Assembly (NCBI GenBank): GCA_024682375.1
Contig: JAIKZI010000039.1
Span: 62,001 to 126,000 of the forward strand
Source of the DNA: Lachnospiraceae bacterium
GTDB lineage: Bacteria; Bacillota; Clostridia; Lachnospirales; Lachnospiraceae
Direction of reading: 5' to 3'
DNA: 64,000 nt
Each line of letters starts with the position of its first letter. Positions within the stretch are counted from its first letter, which is position 1. The notes beneath the pieces were generated by a model that was given only the letters and a program-made list of their open reading frames with translations, searched no databases and was not told the origin of the DNA. Positions 43,826 to 52,661 of this stretch are shown in pieces. Position numbers and translations under genes: made by a program.

Positions 43826-45097
43826 TTATTCACTAGCAGCACTAACTCCAGCGACATAACCGCTAGAAAAAGCAAACTGCAAATTAAATCCGCCGGTAAA
43901 TCCATCTACATCGATTACTTCGCCAGCGAAATATAATCCATCAACAAATTTAGATTCCATAGTTTTTGAGTTAATTTCCTTTACAGAAACTCCACCCTGT
44001 GTAACTACTGCCTGATTGTACTTTCCCAAACCGCAAACCGTAATTGTAAATTCCTTCATAAGTTTTACAATACTAATTCGAAGTTCTTTGGTAACATCAT
44101 GAACTTTTAAGTCAGATGAAACACCTAATCTTTTTATAAAAACTGGAATCATTTTAGCAGGAAGTAATGCACCCAAAACATTCTTTAAATCTGCATTTTT
44201 TCTATCTTCAAACTCTCTTAAAACCCTTTTATCAAGTGTTTCAAAATCCAGAGCTGGTTTTAAATCAATATAACCAGAAAGAGTTTCATTCTTTTCCAAA
44301 TCCTTACCAATTATCGCACTACAAGAAAGCACAAGAGGACCCGAAATTCCATCTTTGGTAAAAACGAGTTCTCCTCTATTTAGATAGGATTTGTTCTTTC
44401 TATATTTTACATAGAGTTCTATATTTCGAAGTGATAAACCTTCTAGTTCCCCATAATCATCTTCTTTTAAAATCATAGGAACTAAAGATGGTCTAAGCGA
44501 TGTAACTTTATGTCCCATCTCTTTTGCAAAATCATATCCATCACCTGTTGAACCGGTAGTTGGATATGAAAGACCACCTGTTGCTACTATAATAGCATCT
44601 GCACAAATTGTTTCACCAGTTGAAAGTTCCACTGATAATATTTTTTTAATCTTTTTACTCTTAGGATCTTCGCTCTTATAATCAGTCATATTGATTTTTG
44701 TAACAGAAGATTTCAGTTTAACTATTACGTTATTTTTCCTTAACTCATTTTCAAAAGCTTTTGTAACAGATGAAGCATGATCAGTAACCGGAAATACACG
44801 GTTACCTCTTTCTATCTTTGTCTTACATCCATTATTTTCAAGAAAATCAATCAAATCCTGATTAGAAAAAGCATTAAAGATACTGTATGTGAATTTTGGA
44901 TTAGAAATATAATTCTCTGTATATTCATTCATAGGGGATGCGTTTGTAACATTGCATCTACCTTTTCCTGTTATATAAATTTTCTTTCCAAGTTTCTCAT
45001 TCTTTTCAAGAAGAAAAACTTTCGCGCCTAATCTTGAAGCAAAAGACGCGGCACACAATCCGGCGGCACCACCACCGATTACAACTATTTTTTTCAT
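43826..45097 (-). CDS. HI0933/YhiN-family FAD-dependent flavoprotein
   Basis: This 423-residue protein has an N-terminal FAD-binding motif VIGGGAAGLCAA, KKIYITGKGRCNVTN near residue 40 and the C-terminal GEVIDVDGFTGGFNLQ that marks the family. Its reaction is not established. It overlaps the RpiR gene by four bases. Confidence 0.88.
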   Translation of the reverse strand: MKKIVVIGGGAAGLCAASFASRLGAKVFLLEKNEKLGKKIYITGKGRCNVTNASPMNEYTENYISNPKFTYSIFNAFSNQDLIDFLENNGCKTKIERGNRVFPVTDHASSVTKAFENELRKNNVIVKLKSSVTKINMTDYKSEDPKSKKIKKILSVELSTGETICADAIIVATGGLSYPTTGSTGDGYDFAKEMGHKVTSLRPSLVPMILKEDDYGELEGLSLRNIELYVKYRKNKSYLNRGELVFTKDGISGPLVLSCSAIIGKDLEKNETLSGYIDLKPALDFETLDKRVLREFEDRKNADLKNVLGALLPAKMIPVFIKRLGVSSDLKVHDVTKELRISIVKLMKEFTITVCGLGKYNQAVVTQGGVSVKEINSKTMESKFVDGLYFAGEVIDVDGFTGGFNLQFAFSSGYVAGVSAASE

Positions 45098-45996
45098 ATA
45101 ATATTTCCACCTGGATTATCAATCTGTGTCATTTCATCATTTTCATAGACCTGGTATTCATCCCAGAGCTTTTCTAACTGGCTTAAAGTTTTTGTAACTT
45201 CTGTCTGTTTCTTTAGGCACAGAGAAACAATGAGAGCATTAATAACGCTAAGCGGAGCTACTAATGAATCTACAATAGAAGCCATATCTGATTTTGCGAT
45301 AAGATTACATGATGAATATAAATTCATAGGACTATTTACACTATCTGTAAGTGTTATAACCTTTGCTCTTCTATTATCTGCAAATTCCAAGGCTTTTAAT
45401 GTACGTCTAGAATATCTAGGGAAAGAAATTCCGATTATTACATCGTCTTCATCAATTCTAATCATCTGTTCAAAAATTTCAGATAGATTTGAAGTGTGGA
45501 GCAAAATTACGTTTTCCCTAACAAGATTAAGGTAAAAAGCTAAGAAGCTTGCCAAGGGTTCACAAGAGCGAATGCCTAAAACATAGACATTCTTAGCATT
45601 ACATATCAAATCAACAGCTCTTTCAAAAGCTGCCTCATCAATAGATTCCTTAGTCTCTTTGATCTTATCACAATCTGTACTAAGTACCGATTTTAAAATT
45701 CCTGTTTCAGAAACCTTTCCATATGTAACTTCCATTCTCTGGATGGAATTAAGTTTATTCTTAACCATTTCCTCCAGATCCTTCTGGAACTGAGGATAGC
45801 CCTTATAGCCGAGGTTCATAGCGAATCTTACAACTGTAGATTCGCTAACCCCAACTTCTTCACCTAATTTCTGAGCAGTAAGAAAAACCGCTTTATCATA
45901 GTTTTTCTCGATGTAATCAGAAAGAAGTTTCTGACCTTTACTTAATTTCTTGTAATTAGCATTGATTCTTGAAATAAGATCATTTGTATTATTCAT
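45094..45996 (-). CDS. RpiR/MurR-family transcriptional regulator
   Basis: This 300-residue protein has an N-terminal HTH_6 domain with EEVGVSESTVVRFAMNLGY (about 47-65) and a C-terminal SIS sugar-phosphate domain (about 125-260). Such regulators sense phosphosugars. It lies three bases after the oadA homolog, so it could regulate or be co-transcribed with the decarboxylase operon. The effector is unknown. Confidence 0.88.
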   Translation of the reverse strand: MNNTNDLISRINANYKKLSKGQKLLSDYIEKNYDKAVFLTAQKLGEEVGVSESTVVRFAMNLGYKGYPQFQKDLEEMVKNKLNSIQRMEVTYGKVSETGILKSVLSTDCDKIKETKESIDEAAFERAVDLICNAKNVYVLGIRSCEPLASFLAFYLNLVRENVILLHTSNLSEIFEQMIRIDEDDVIIGISFPRYSRRTLKALEFADNRRAKVITLTDSVNSPMNLYSSCNLIAKSDMASIVDSLVAPLSVINALIVSLCLKKQTEVTKTLSQLEKLWDEYQVYENDEMTQIDNPGGNII

Positions 45997-45999
45997 TTA

Positions 46000-47421
46000 C
46001 TATACCGGATATGACTTTGTAGCCGTATCTGCTTTCTTTAAATCTACTCCAGATTCCTGAGCTTCACGATATTCAAAGAAATCCTTTGCGACCTGTGGAA
46101 ACAAAGCATAAGTAAGTGTATCCTCATCTTGCTTCTTCCATTTTGAAACAGCCTTTTCCATCTCTTTAAGCTGTGGTTCTAATAAGTCTGCAGGTCTGCA
46201 GGAAATTGCATTCTTCTTTTCATCGCCCAAGGCTTTGTCTACAACTTCAGGATTAAAAGTTTTCTCAGTTTTTCCATATTTACCAAGAAGCAAATCCTTA
46301 GTCTGATCTGTAACCACTTTATAACGTTCACCCATTAATACGTTGAGTACAGCCTGGGTTCCGACAATCTGTGAAGAAGGAGTAACAAGAGGTGGTTCTC
46401 CTAGATCTTTTCTAACTCTAGGTACTTCCTCTAATACTTCCTGGAGTTTGTCCTCTTTACCCTGTTCTTTCAACTGTCCAATTAGATTAGATAGCATACC
46501 ACCTGGAACCTGATAAAGCAATGTCTTAATGTTTACTCCCAATACTTTTGTAGAAAGTCTACCGCTGTCGATATACTTCTGTCTAATAGGCTGGAAGTAT
46601 TCACTAACCTCAGAAAGTAATTTCTGATCTAAGCCTGTATCATATGAAGTTCCTTTGAATGCCTCGACCATTACCTCAGTGGCTGGCTGAGATGTTCCAA
46701 GAGCAAAAGGTGATATAGCGGTATCTATTATATCACATCCTGCTTCTACAGCCTTCATACATGTCATAGAAGCTACACCGGAAGTGTAATGGTTGTGTAA
46801 TTCAATTGGTAAATCAGTTGCACTCTTCAATGCACGAATTAATTTGTCAGCACTACTTGGTACTAACAAACCAGACATATCCTTAATACAAATAGAATCG
46901 GCTCCCATTTCCTCAATAGCCTTAGCCTTCTTCATCCAATAATCAAGTGTATATGCTTCACCTAATGTATATGAAAGGGCAACCTGTGCGTGACCACCTT
47001 CTTTTTTCGCAGCCTTAACAGCTGTCTCTAGGTTTCTTAAATCGTTCAAGCAATCGAAGATTCTTATTATATCGATACCATTTGCAATAGATTTCTGAAC
47101 GAAATATTCTACTACATCATCTGAATATGGTTTATATCCTAAAATATTCTGGCCTCGAAAAAGCATCTGAAGCTTAGTATTTTTAAAGCCATCTCTAAGT
47201 TTTCTAAGTCTTTCCCAAGGATCTTCATGCAAGAAACGAAGACATGCATCGAAAGTTGCTCCGCCCCAGCATTCTACAGCATTGTACCCTATCTTGTCCA
47301 TAGTAGGGATGATAGGCAGCATCTCATCTGTTGTCATACGCGTTGCAATAAGTGACTGGTGAGCATCACGTAAAACTGTTTCTGTTATTTTTAGTTTTTT
47401 AGTATTTTTTTCCTCAGCCAT
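46000..47421 (-). CDS. oadA: Oxaloacetate decarboxylase alpha / transcarboxylase 5S-type subunit, without biotin domain
   Basis: This 473-residue protein has the HMGL-like carboxyltransferase barrel (ETVLRDAHQSLIATRM, IELHNHYTSG metal-binding) and the PYC_OADA domain, but ends before a biotinyl domain. The biotin is carried by the separate protein two genes upstream, as in Propionibacterium transcarboxylase 5S. GAAGGAGA fixes the ATG at 47421 over an in-frame TTG. It is the last structural gene of the five-gene operon. Confidence 0.93.
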   Translation of the reverse strand: MAEEKNTKKLKITETVLRDAHQSLIATRMTTDEMLPIIPTMDKIGYNAVECWGGATFDACLRFLHEDPWERLRKLRDGFKNTKLQMLFRGQNILGYKPYSDDVVEYFVQKSIANGIDIIRIFDCLNDLRNLETAVKAAKKEGGHAQVALSYTLGEAYTLDYWMKKAKAIEEMGADSICIKDMSGLLVPSSADKLIRALKSATDLPIELHNHYTSGVASMTCMKAVEAGCDIIDTAISPFALGTSQPATEVMVEAFKGTSYDTGLDQKLLSEVSEYFQPIRQKYIDSGRLSTKVLGVNIKTLLYQVPGGMLSNLIGQLKEQGKEDKLQEVLEEVPRVRKDLGEPPLVTPSSQIVGTQAVLNVLMGERYKVVTDQTKDLLLGKYGKTEKTFNPEVVDKALGDEKKNAISCRPADLLEPQLKEMEKAVSKWKKQDEDTLTYALFPQVAKDFFEYREAQESGVDLKKADTATKSYPV

Positions 47422-47436
47422 TATATTCTCCTTCAA

Positions 47437-48585
47437 TTAAACCCCAAATATAGCCATAAATACACCGGCAGCTACTGCAGTTCCAATTACACCTGCAACA
47501 TTAGGTCCCATAGCATGCATCAAAAGGAAGTTTGTAGGGTCTGCCTCAGCTCCAACCTTCTGTGATACTCTCGCACTCATAGGCACAGCTGATACTCCAG
47601 CCGAACCGATAAGAGGATTGATCTTTCCATGTGTGATTTTGCAAAGGAGTTTACCAAACATAATTCCAGCAAATGTGCTGACTCCAAAAGCAACTAAACC
47701 AAGGAAAATGATTTCTATAGTTCCAATATTCAGGAAGTTTTCTGCACTAGTAGATGCTCCAACTGATGTACCGAGGAGAATAACTACGATATACATAAGA
47801 GCATTGCTAGCTGTCTCTGTAAGCTGTCTAACTACGCCAGATTCTTTAAATAGATTTCCAAGCATAAGCATACCAACAAGTGGAGCTGTTGTCGGAAGTA
47901 TCATACATACCACAATTGTTACAATTATAGGGAAAAGAATCTTCTCTAATTTTGAAACATGACGAAGCTGACTCATATGAATGCAGCGTTCTTCTTTTGT
48001 GGTAAAAAGTCTCATAATCGGAGGCTGAATCATAGGAACAAGTGACATATAGGAATATGCCGCTACTGCTATAGGTCCCATAAGCTGGGTCTGCCCCAGT
48101 TTTCCAGCGAGGAAAATTGATGTAGGTCCGTCAGCTCCACCTATGATTGAAATTGCGGCAGCAGCCTGATCATTAAAGCCAAACATGATAGCAAGTAAGT
48201 AAGCAGTGAATATACCAAACTGTGCAGCAGCACCCATCAAAAATGAAATCGGGTTTGCAATAAGTGGACTGAAATCAGTCATAGCTCCTACGCCCATAAA
48301 AATAAGAGAAGGAAGTATAGACCACTCATCCAAAATGTAAAAATAGTGTAATAATCCGCCTACACCATTCTGTGTTTCCTGAGGAGATGCCATAATATCC
48401 GGAAAGATATTTACTAAAAGCATACCGAAAGCGATAGGAACTAAAAGAAGAGGTTCATATTCCTTACGGATGGCAAAATACAGGAGAACACAAGCGACTA
48501 AAATCATAATATAGTTTCCTACAGTTAGATTAAAGAACGCTGTCTGATGTATCAGATTGCCGAATGTATCAACAAAATAACTCAT
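47437..48585 (-). CDS. oadB: Sodium-pumping decarboxylase beta subunit (OadB type)
   Basis: This 382-residue integral membrane protein has about ten segments and the family motif GGADGPTSIFLA near residue 151 plus NPISFLMGAAAQ. It decarboxylates carboxybiotin and moves Na+ out. It lies 15 bases before oadA and 15 after the biotin carrier. Confidence 0.95.
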   Translation of the reverse strand: MSYFVDTFGNLIHQTAFFNLTVGNYIMILVACVLLYFAIRKEYEPLLLVPIAFGMLLVNIFPDIMASPQETQNGVGGLLHYFYILDEWSILPSLIFMGVGAMTDFSPLIANPISFLMGAAAQFGIFTAYLLAIMFGFNDQAAAAISIIGGADGPTSIFLAGKLGQTQLMGPIAVAAYSYMSLVPMIQPPIMRLFTTKEERCIHMSQLRHVSKLEKILFPIIVTIVVCMILPTTAPLVGMLMLGNLFKESGVVRQLTETASNALMYIVVILLGTSVGASTSAENFLNIGTIEIIFLGLVAFGVSTFAGIMFGKLLCKITHGKINPLIGSAGVSAVPMSARVSQKVGAEADPTNFLLMHAMGPNVAGVIGTAVAAGVFMAIFGV

Positions 48586-48600
48586 CGAATCCCTCCAAAA

Positions 48601-48948
48601 TTAATCTAAAGTAAGAAGAACGCTTCCTGTCTCAACCTGCTGTCCTTCGTTTACCTCTACAGATGCAACCACACCATCGCAAGGTGCTGTGATAGGTGTT
48701 TCCATCTTCATAATTTCAAGGATAAGAAGTGTCTGACCTTTCTTTACTTCAGCTCCAGGATTTACATTAACCTTAAATACCTTTCCAGTAGCTTCAGTCT
48801 TTATTTCTTTTGAACCCTTCTTTGAAGAAGTCTTCTTTACCTTCTTCACCGGAGTCTTAACACTTGAAGTACTTGATGTACTCTCCCCTTTTTCTTCAAC
48901 AGTAACATCATAAACATTTCCATTTACTGTAATTGTATAATTCTTCAT
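48601..48948 (-). CDS. Biotin carboxyl carrier protein (gamma subunit)
   Basis: This 115-residue protein has an Ala/Pro/Lys-rich linker (about 20-52) and a C-terminal biotinyl domain with EIMKMETPI, Lys81 being the biotin site. It shuttles CO2 between the carboxyltransferase and the membrane beta subunit. Confidence 0.95.
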   Translation of the reverse strand: MKNYTITVNGNVYDVTVEEKGESTSSTSSVKTPVKKVKKTSSKKGSKEIKTEATGKVFKVNVNPGAEVKKGQTLLILEIMKMETPITAPCDGVVASVEVNEGQQVETGSVLLTLD

Positions 48949-48969
48949 AATATTTCCTCCAAGAACGGA

Positions 48970-49725
48970 TTATCTCCTCTTTATATGTCTAACTACAAAA
49001 TCATCTGTTGTCATTTCGCCTGCAGCACAAATAGCTGCAGTAATAACTGCAACAAGTTCTAAATCAGAACTCAAATCTAAATCTGCCTCTTTATCTTCAG
49101 CTGAAATTAGTTCTTCTAAATTTACCTTGGCTTTCTTTTTTTCCTCTAAATAAGGGAAAATATTGAATGCATAAATAATCAAAGAGATTAGAATCAAAAC
49201 ACAAAAAACTGTAAGCATTCCAGTAATAACATTTAGGCCAGCCTTTTTAAAGATCTCACCCTTTGTATAAATCGGATTTACATTCATTCCTGTAAGTTTC
49301 ATGCTATCGCCGATTATTGTATATACGAATACAAAATCAGCATTTCTCTTATCAAATTTTTCATTCAAAGTAAATGTAACTGTCTTTCCAGCCTTTGTAA
49401 CTGAAAAATCTCCAAATCCTTCGAAATCACCAAGTTCATTATTCACTTCGCTATAAGACTTCATGAGAGACGAATACAATGTTGCATTTTCTTTATCTAC
49501 ATCCGTCTTTGCCTCTTTTGCCTGTTCGTCGAACTTATCCTTTATGGTCAGTAAATCCTCATCTTTCATTGAGTTAATTGCCAAGCCAAGTTTCTGCATG
49601 TTTTCTTTAACTTCAAGGCGGTTCTGACCATATATTTCTTTTTGTTTGTTTAGATCACTGCCACAGGAAGTTAAGGAAAAAATAAAGAACAAAGAAAGGC
49701 AAAGCGCTAATAATCTTTTCTTCAT
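48970..49725 (-). CDS. OadG-type delta subunit with N-terminal lipoprotein-like domain
   Basis: This 251-residue protein has a lipobox (LTSC, Cys21) and an extracytoplasmic domain (about 22-160), then a membrane segment (about 164-186) and a cytoplasmic tail ending ELVAVITAAICAAGEMTTDDFVVRHIKRR-like residues that match the OadG C-terminus. Normal OadG proteins are about 80-100 residues with a short N-terminus, so the outer domain is an addition resembling small Clostridial lipoproteins. It assembles the decarboxylase at the membrane. Confidence 0.8.
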   Translation of the reverse strand: MKKRLLALCLSLFFIFSLTSCGSDLNKQKEIYGQNRLEVKENMQKLGLAINSMKDEDLLTIKDKFDEQAKEAKTDVDKENATLYSSLMKSYSEVNNELGDFEGFGDFSVTKAGKTVTFTLNEKFDKRNADFVFVYTIIGDSMKLTGMNVNPIYTKGEIFKKAGLNVITGMLTVFCVLILISLIIYAFNIFPYLEEKKKAKVNLEELISAEDKEADLDLSSDLELVAVITAAICAAGEMTTDDFVVRHIKRR

Positions 49726-49737
49726 TAACTGCCCTTT

Positions 49738-51126
49738 CTACTTTGAACTATGCTTCTTTATGTCTGCTTTTTCCCTTTTTGTATAAAGCATTTCAAAACC
49801 AGCAATTAAATACTTTCTAGCATCAATAGGATTAATAATTCTATCAATAACTCCACGTCTTGCCGCATTTTCAACGCCCTGACAATTTTCATGGAATTTT
49901 CTACTTACGTTTTCTCTTTCCTCTTCATCTTCGTCCGGACATATAATAAGAGCTGCCTTATCACTATCTATAATTCCCATATCAGAATTATTAAATGCAT
50001 ATGTTAAATCACAGCCCAAAGCCTTTGAATTCATAAGGATTGAAGCCGAACCATATGCATTCTTTGTAACAAGACTAATCTTTGGAATATCTGATTCAGA
50101 TAATACTGAAACAAAAGTTGAAAGCTCAAATGGTAAATTCTTTTCAGCATAAAGACTTCTTTCATAGCCCTTTACATTGCAAAGTGAAAGAAGAGGAATA
50201 TCAAACGCATCTAAGAATCGAATAAACATAGACGCCTTCTTAACTCCACACGCTGTGAGTTCTTCTGAATTATTCGCAATGACCCCAACAGTTGTATTAC
50301 CAAGACTCATAAGGCCAGTAATCATAGAACTTCCAAAATTCTTTCTTACTTCAAAGAATGAATTGTCATCTGCTATTTCATTCAACATAAGAATTGGATC
50401 ATCAAGCTTAGATTCAATATCAGAAGCACGATTTAAATCATCTTCGGATTCTGAAATTCTATAACCTTCATCACATGTTCCAGGAAGTAGAGAAATAAGT
50501 TCTCTTACCTTTGAAAACATCTCATCCTCGTCTTCTAAAACATCATAAATACCTGTTCCCTCAGACTGAAAATCCGATGATGAACTATCCATTAAATCGA
50601 TATTATTTCCTTTAATTGCATCAGGAGAATTTAAATAAGAATGTGCATCCTTTGTCATAAATGAAAAATCTGAAAGGCTTGATAGAATACTGATTCCACC
50701 ACCGCATTCACCAACAACACAGGAAATTTCAGGTACGACACCTGAAGCTTTAGCACATGAAGAATAAATAGATCCAAGTGCAGATAATGAATCAAAAGAT
50801 TCCTGTAATCTGACACCCTTACTATCTATGATAGAAATGACAGGAGCACCCATCTTCACTGCCATATCGTAGATATATTTTACTTTTTTGGCATGCATCT
50901 CACCGATTGTTCCACCTAAAACTGTCTCATCCTGGCTATAAATAAAAACCAGATTTCCATCGATAAGACCATGACCAATAATAACACCGTCAGAAGGAGC
51001 TTCTGTCGGATTCAAATTGAAATCCGTAGAGCGAGCTGTAACTAGTGACATTAATTCGACAAAACTATTCTCGTCAACTAGAGACTCAATTCTCCTCATG
51101 GCGGGAGTACTTTTAACATTACTCAT
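49738..51126 (-). CDS. Biotin-dependent CoA carboxyltransferase (methylmalonyl-CoA decarboxylase alpha-like)
   Basis: This 462-residue protein has the carboxyl-transferase fold of acyl-CoA carboxylase beta subunits and MmdA, with oxyanion-hole glycines near VVGECGGGIS and GSASILMNSK. It is about 50 residues shorter than typical MmdA. GGAGGG lies before the ATG. First gene of the operon, so it should act with the biotin carrier and OadB, decarboxylating methylmalonyl-CoA or a similar CoA ester. Substrate is an inference. Confidence 0.85.
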   Translation of the reverse strand: MSNVKSTPAMRRIESLVDENSFVELMSLVTARSTDFNLNPTEAPSDGVIIGHGLIDGNLVFIYSQDETVLGGTIGEMHAKKVKYIYDMAVKMGAPVISIIDSKGVRLQESFDSLSALGSIYSSCAKASGVVPEISCVVGECGGGISILSSLSDFSFMTKDAHSYLNSPDAIKGNNIDLMDSSSSDFQSEGTGIYDVLEDEDEMFSKVRELISLLPGTCDEGYRISESEDDLNRASDIESKLDDPILMLNEIADDNSFFEVRKNFGSSMITGLMSLGNTTVGVIANNSEELTACGVKKASMFIRFLDAFDIPLLSLCNVKGYERSLYAEKNLPFELSTFVSVLSESDIPKISLVTKNAYGSASILMNSKALGCDLTYAFNNSDMGIIDSDKAALIICPDEDEEERENVSRKFHENCQGVENAARRGVIDRIINPIDARKYLIAGFEMLYTKREKADIKKHSSK

Positions 51127-51152
51127 CTAATCTTCCCTCCATTAAATATAAT

Positions 51153-51167
51153 TTACACCCTGTGTAA
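51153..51167. promoter_or_regulatory. Palindromic operator candidate at the carboxyltransferase operon start
   Basis: TTACACCCTGTGTAA is a perfect 6-3-6 inverted repeat just downstream of the -10 element, where a repressor would cover the transcription start. The regulator is not identified. Confidence 0.5.
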
Positions 51168-51168
51168 T

Positions 51169-51197
51169 ATTTTATGGCAAAGCATAAGCATTTTCAA
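51169..51197 (-). promoter_or_regulatory. Promoter of the carboxyltransferase/decarboxylase operon
   Basis: Minus strand: TTGAAA (51192-51197), a 17-base spacer and TAAAAT (51169-51174). Confidence 0.6.
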
Positions 51198-51237
51198 CAG
51201 ACAGCGTTATACTTTTGTCAAAAAAATCCAAATAAAA

Positions 51238-51268
51238 AAGACCGATTTTATCAAGTAAAATCAGTCTT
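51238..51268 (-). terminator. Intrinsic terminator after scpB
   Basis: A 13-bp stem AAGACTGATTTTA/TAAAATCGGTCTT with one mismatch and a five-base loop, followed on the minus strand by TTTTTTATTT. Confidence 0.85.
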
Positions 51269-51303
51269 TTCAAAATCAATTATATTTCAATCAAAAACGG
51301 TTT

Positions 51304-51891
51304 TTAAATCTCTTCATCCTCTTTTGTCATAAGAGTTTCAGTCGCCTCTTCCTCGGCCTGAATCTTCCATTCTTCAATTTCAACTGGATCTAGTTTTGGT
51401 AAATCTTCCATACTCTGAAGCCCAAATGAACGAAGGAACTCTTCTGTAGTACCGAAAAGCATAGGTCGACCTGGAGCATCCAATCTACCCAGCTCCTGAA
51501 CGAGATTATAAGTAACCAATTTATTTACAGCATGATCAGATGACACTCCTCGAATCTTCTCAATCTCTGCCTTTGTGACAGGCTGCTTGTAAGCGATGAT
51601 TGAAAGTGTCTCGAGAAGGACCTCTGTAAGTTCATGCTTCTTTGGCTGCTTTGCAAGTTTAATAAGATATTCATAAATATCCTTAGAAGAACTCATCTGG
51701 TAATTTCCTTCAATCTTCTGAATTCGAATACCGCGATCCATTTCTTCATAATCTTTTGCAAGCTCATCGATTAGAGAGATAACTTCATCATTAGGAATAC
51801 TGAGCGCTTTTCCTATTCTTTCAGCGCTTATGCTTTCTCCTACGGAAAAAAGTATACCCTCTACTATAGATTTCTGTTTCTTTCTATCCAT
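51304..51891 (-). CDS. scpB: Segregation and condensation protein ScpB
   Basis: This 195-residue protein has the ScpB winged-helix pair, with ETLSIIAYKQPVTKAEIEKIRG near residue 94 as signature. It is a kleisin-associated part of the SMC condensin. It begins three bases after scpA. Confidence 0.97.
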   Translation of the reverse strand: MDRKKQKSIVEGILFSVGESISAERIGKALSIPNDEVISLIDELAKDYEEMDRGIRIQKIEGNYQMSSSKDIYEYLIKLAKQPKKHELTEVLLETLSIIAYKQPVTKAEIEKIRGVSSDHAVNKLVTYNLVQELGRLDAPGRPMLFGTTEEFLRSFGLQSMEDLPKLDPVEIEEWKIQAEEEATETLMTKEDEEI

Positions 51892-51894
51892 GTA

Positions 51895-52653
51895 TTACAC
51901 ACTCACCTTGTCTTCACGAAGAGTAATATTAATATCGTCAAATATTTTTTCCTGAGAAACAGTAATTACACCTGTTTTCATAAGTTCCAAAATACTTAAA
52001 AAAGTAACTATGACATCTAGTTTTGTAGACTTTGAAGTCAGCATAGATCTAAAAGAACATTTTTTGTGTGAAAGGACATATCCCTTCACATCGGACATTC
52101 TCTGTTCGAGAGAAATCTCCTCTTTTGGAATATCACCGAATCTGGCACGAATCGGATCCTTTCTGTCCTCTTTTCTACGAAGAACACTTTCAAAAATATC
52201 ACCTAATTTTTGTAAAGTGATATCTGACATAAGTTCTTTTGTATCTACTGGCTCTTCATAATCAAGTACTTCTTTTGGAATTGTTGGATTTCTAAAATAG
52301 AGATTCTCAGCGTTCTGATGCATATCGTAAAGTTCACTTGAAAGTGTTCTTACCATACGATATTCAACCAACTGCTGTACCAATTCCTCTCGAGGATCTA
52401 TCTCTTCTCCATTTTCATCCTCTTCTCTAGGAAGAAGCATCTTGGATTTGATATTTAAAAGAGTCGAAGCCATAACCAAAAATTCCGAAGCAATTTCCAG
52501 GTTATACTTCTCCATCTCAGACAGATACTCCATGTACTGATCAGTAATCTGAGCAATAGGAATGTCATAAATATTAATTTTGTTTTTGTCTATTAAATGC
52601 AAAAGAAGGTCCAGCGGACCTTCAAATGCATCAAGATGAACTTTAAGTTCCAT
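51895..52653 (-). CDS. scpA: Segregation and condensation protein ScpA
   Basis: This 252-residue kleisin starts LKVHLDAFEGPLDLLLHLI and has DRKDPIRARFG-like linkers and a C-terminal winged helix. It bridges SMC heads. It follows pnp by eight bases and precedes scpB. Confidence 0.97.
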   Translation of the reverse strand: MELKVHLDAFEGPLDLLLHLIDKNKINIYDIPIAQITDQYMEYLSEMEKYNLEIASEFLVMASTLLNIKSKMLLPREEDENGEEIDPREELVQQLVEYRMVRTLSSELYDMHQNAENLYFRNPTIPKEVLDYEEPVDTKELMSDITLQKLGDIFESVLRRKEDRKDPIRARFGDIPKEEISLEQRMSDVKGYVLSHKKCSFRSMLTSKSTKLDVIVTFLSILELMKTGVITVSQEKIFDDINITLREDKVSV

Positions 52654-52661
52654 AAATTTAC

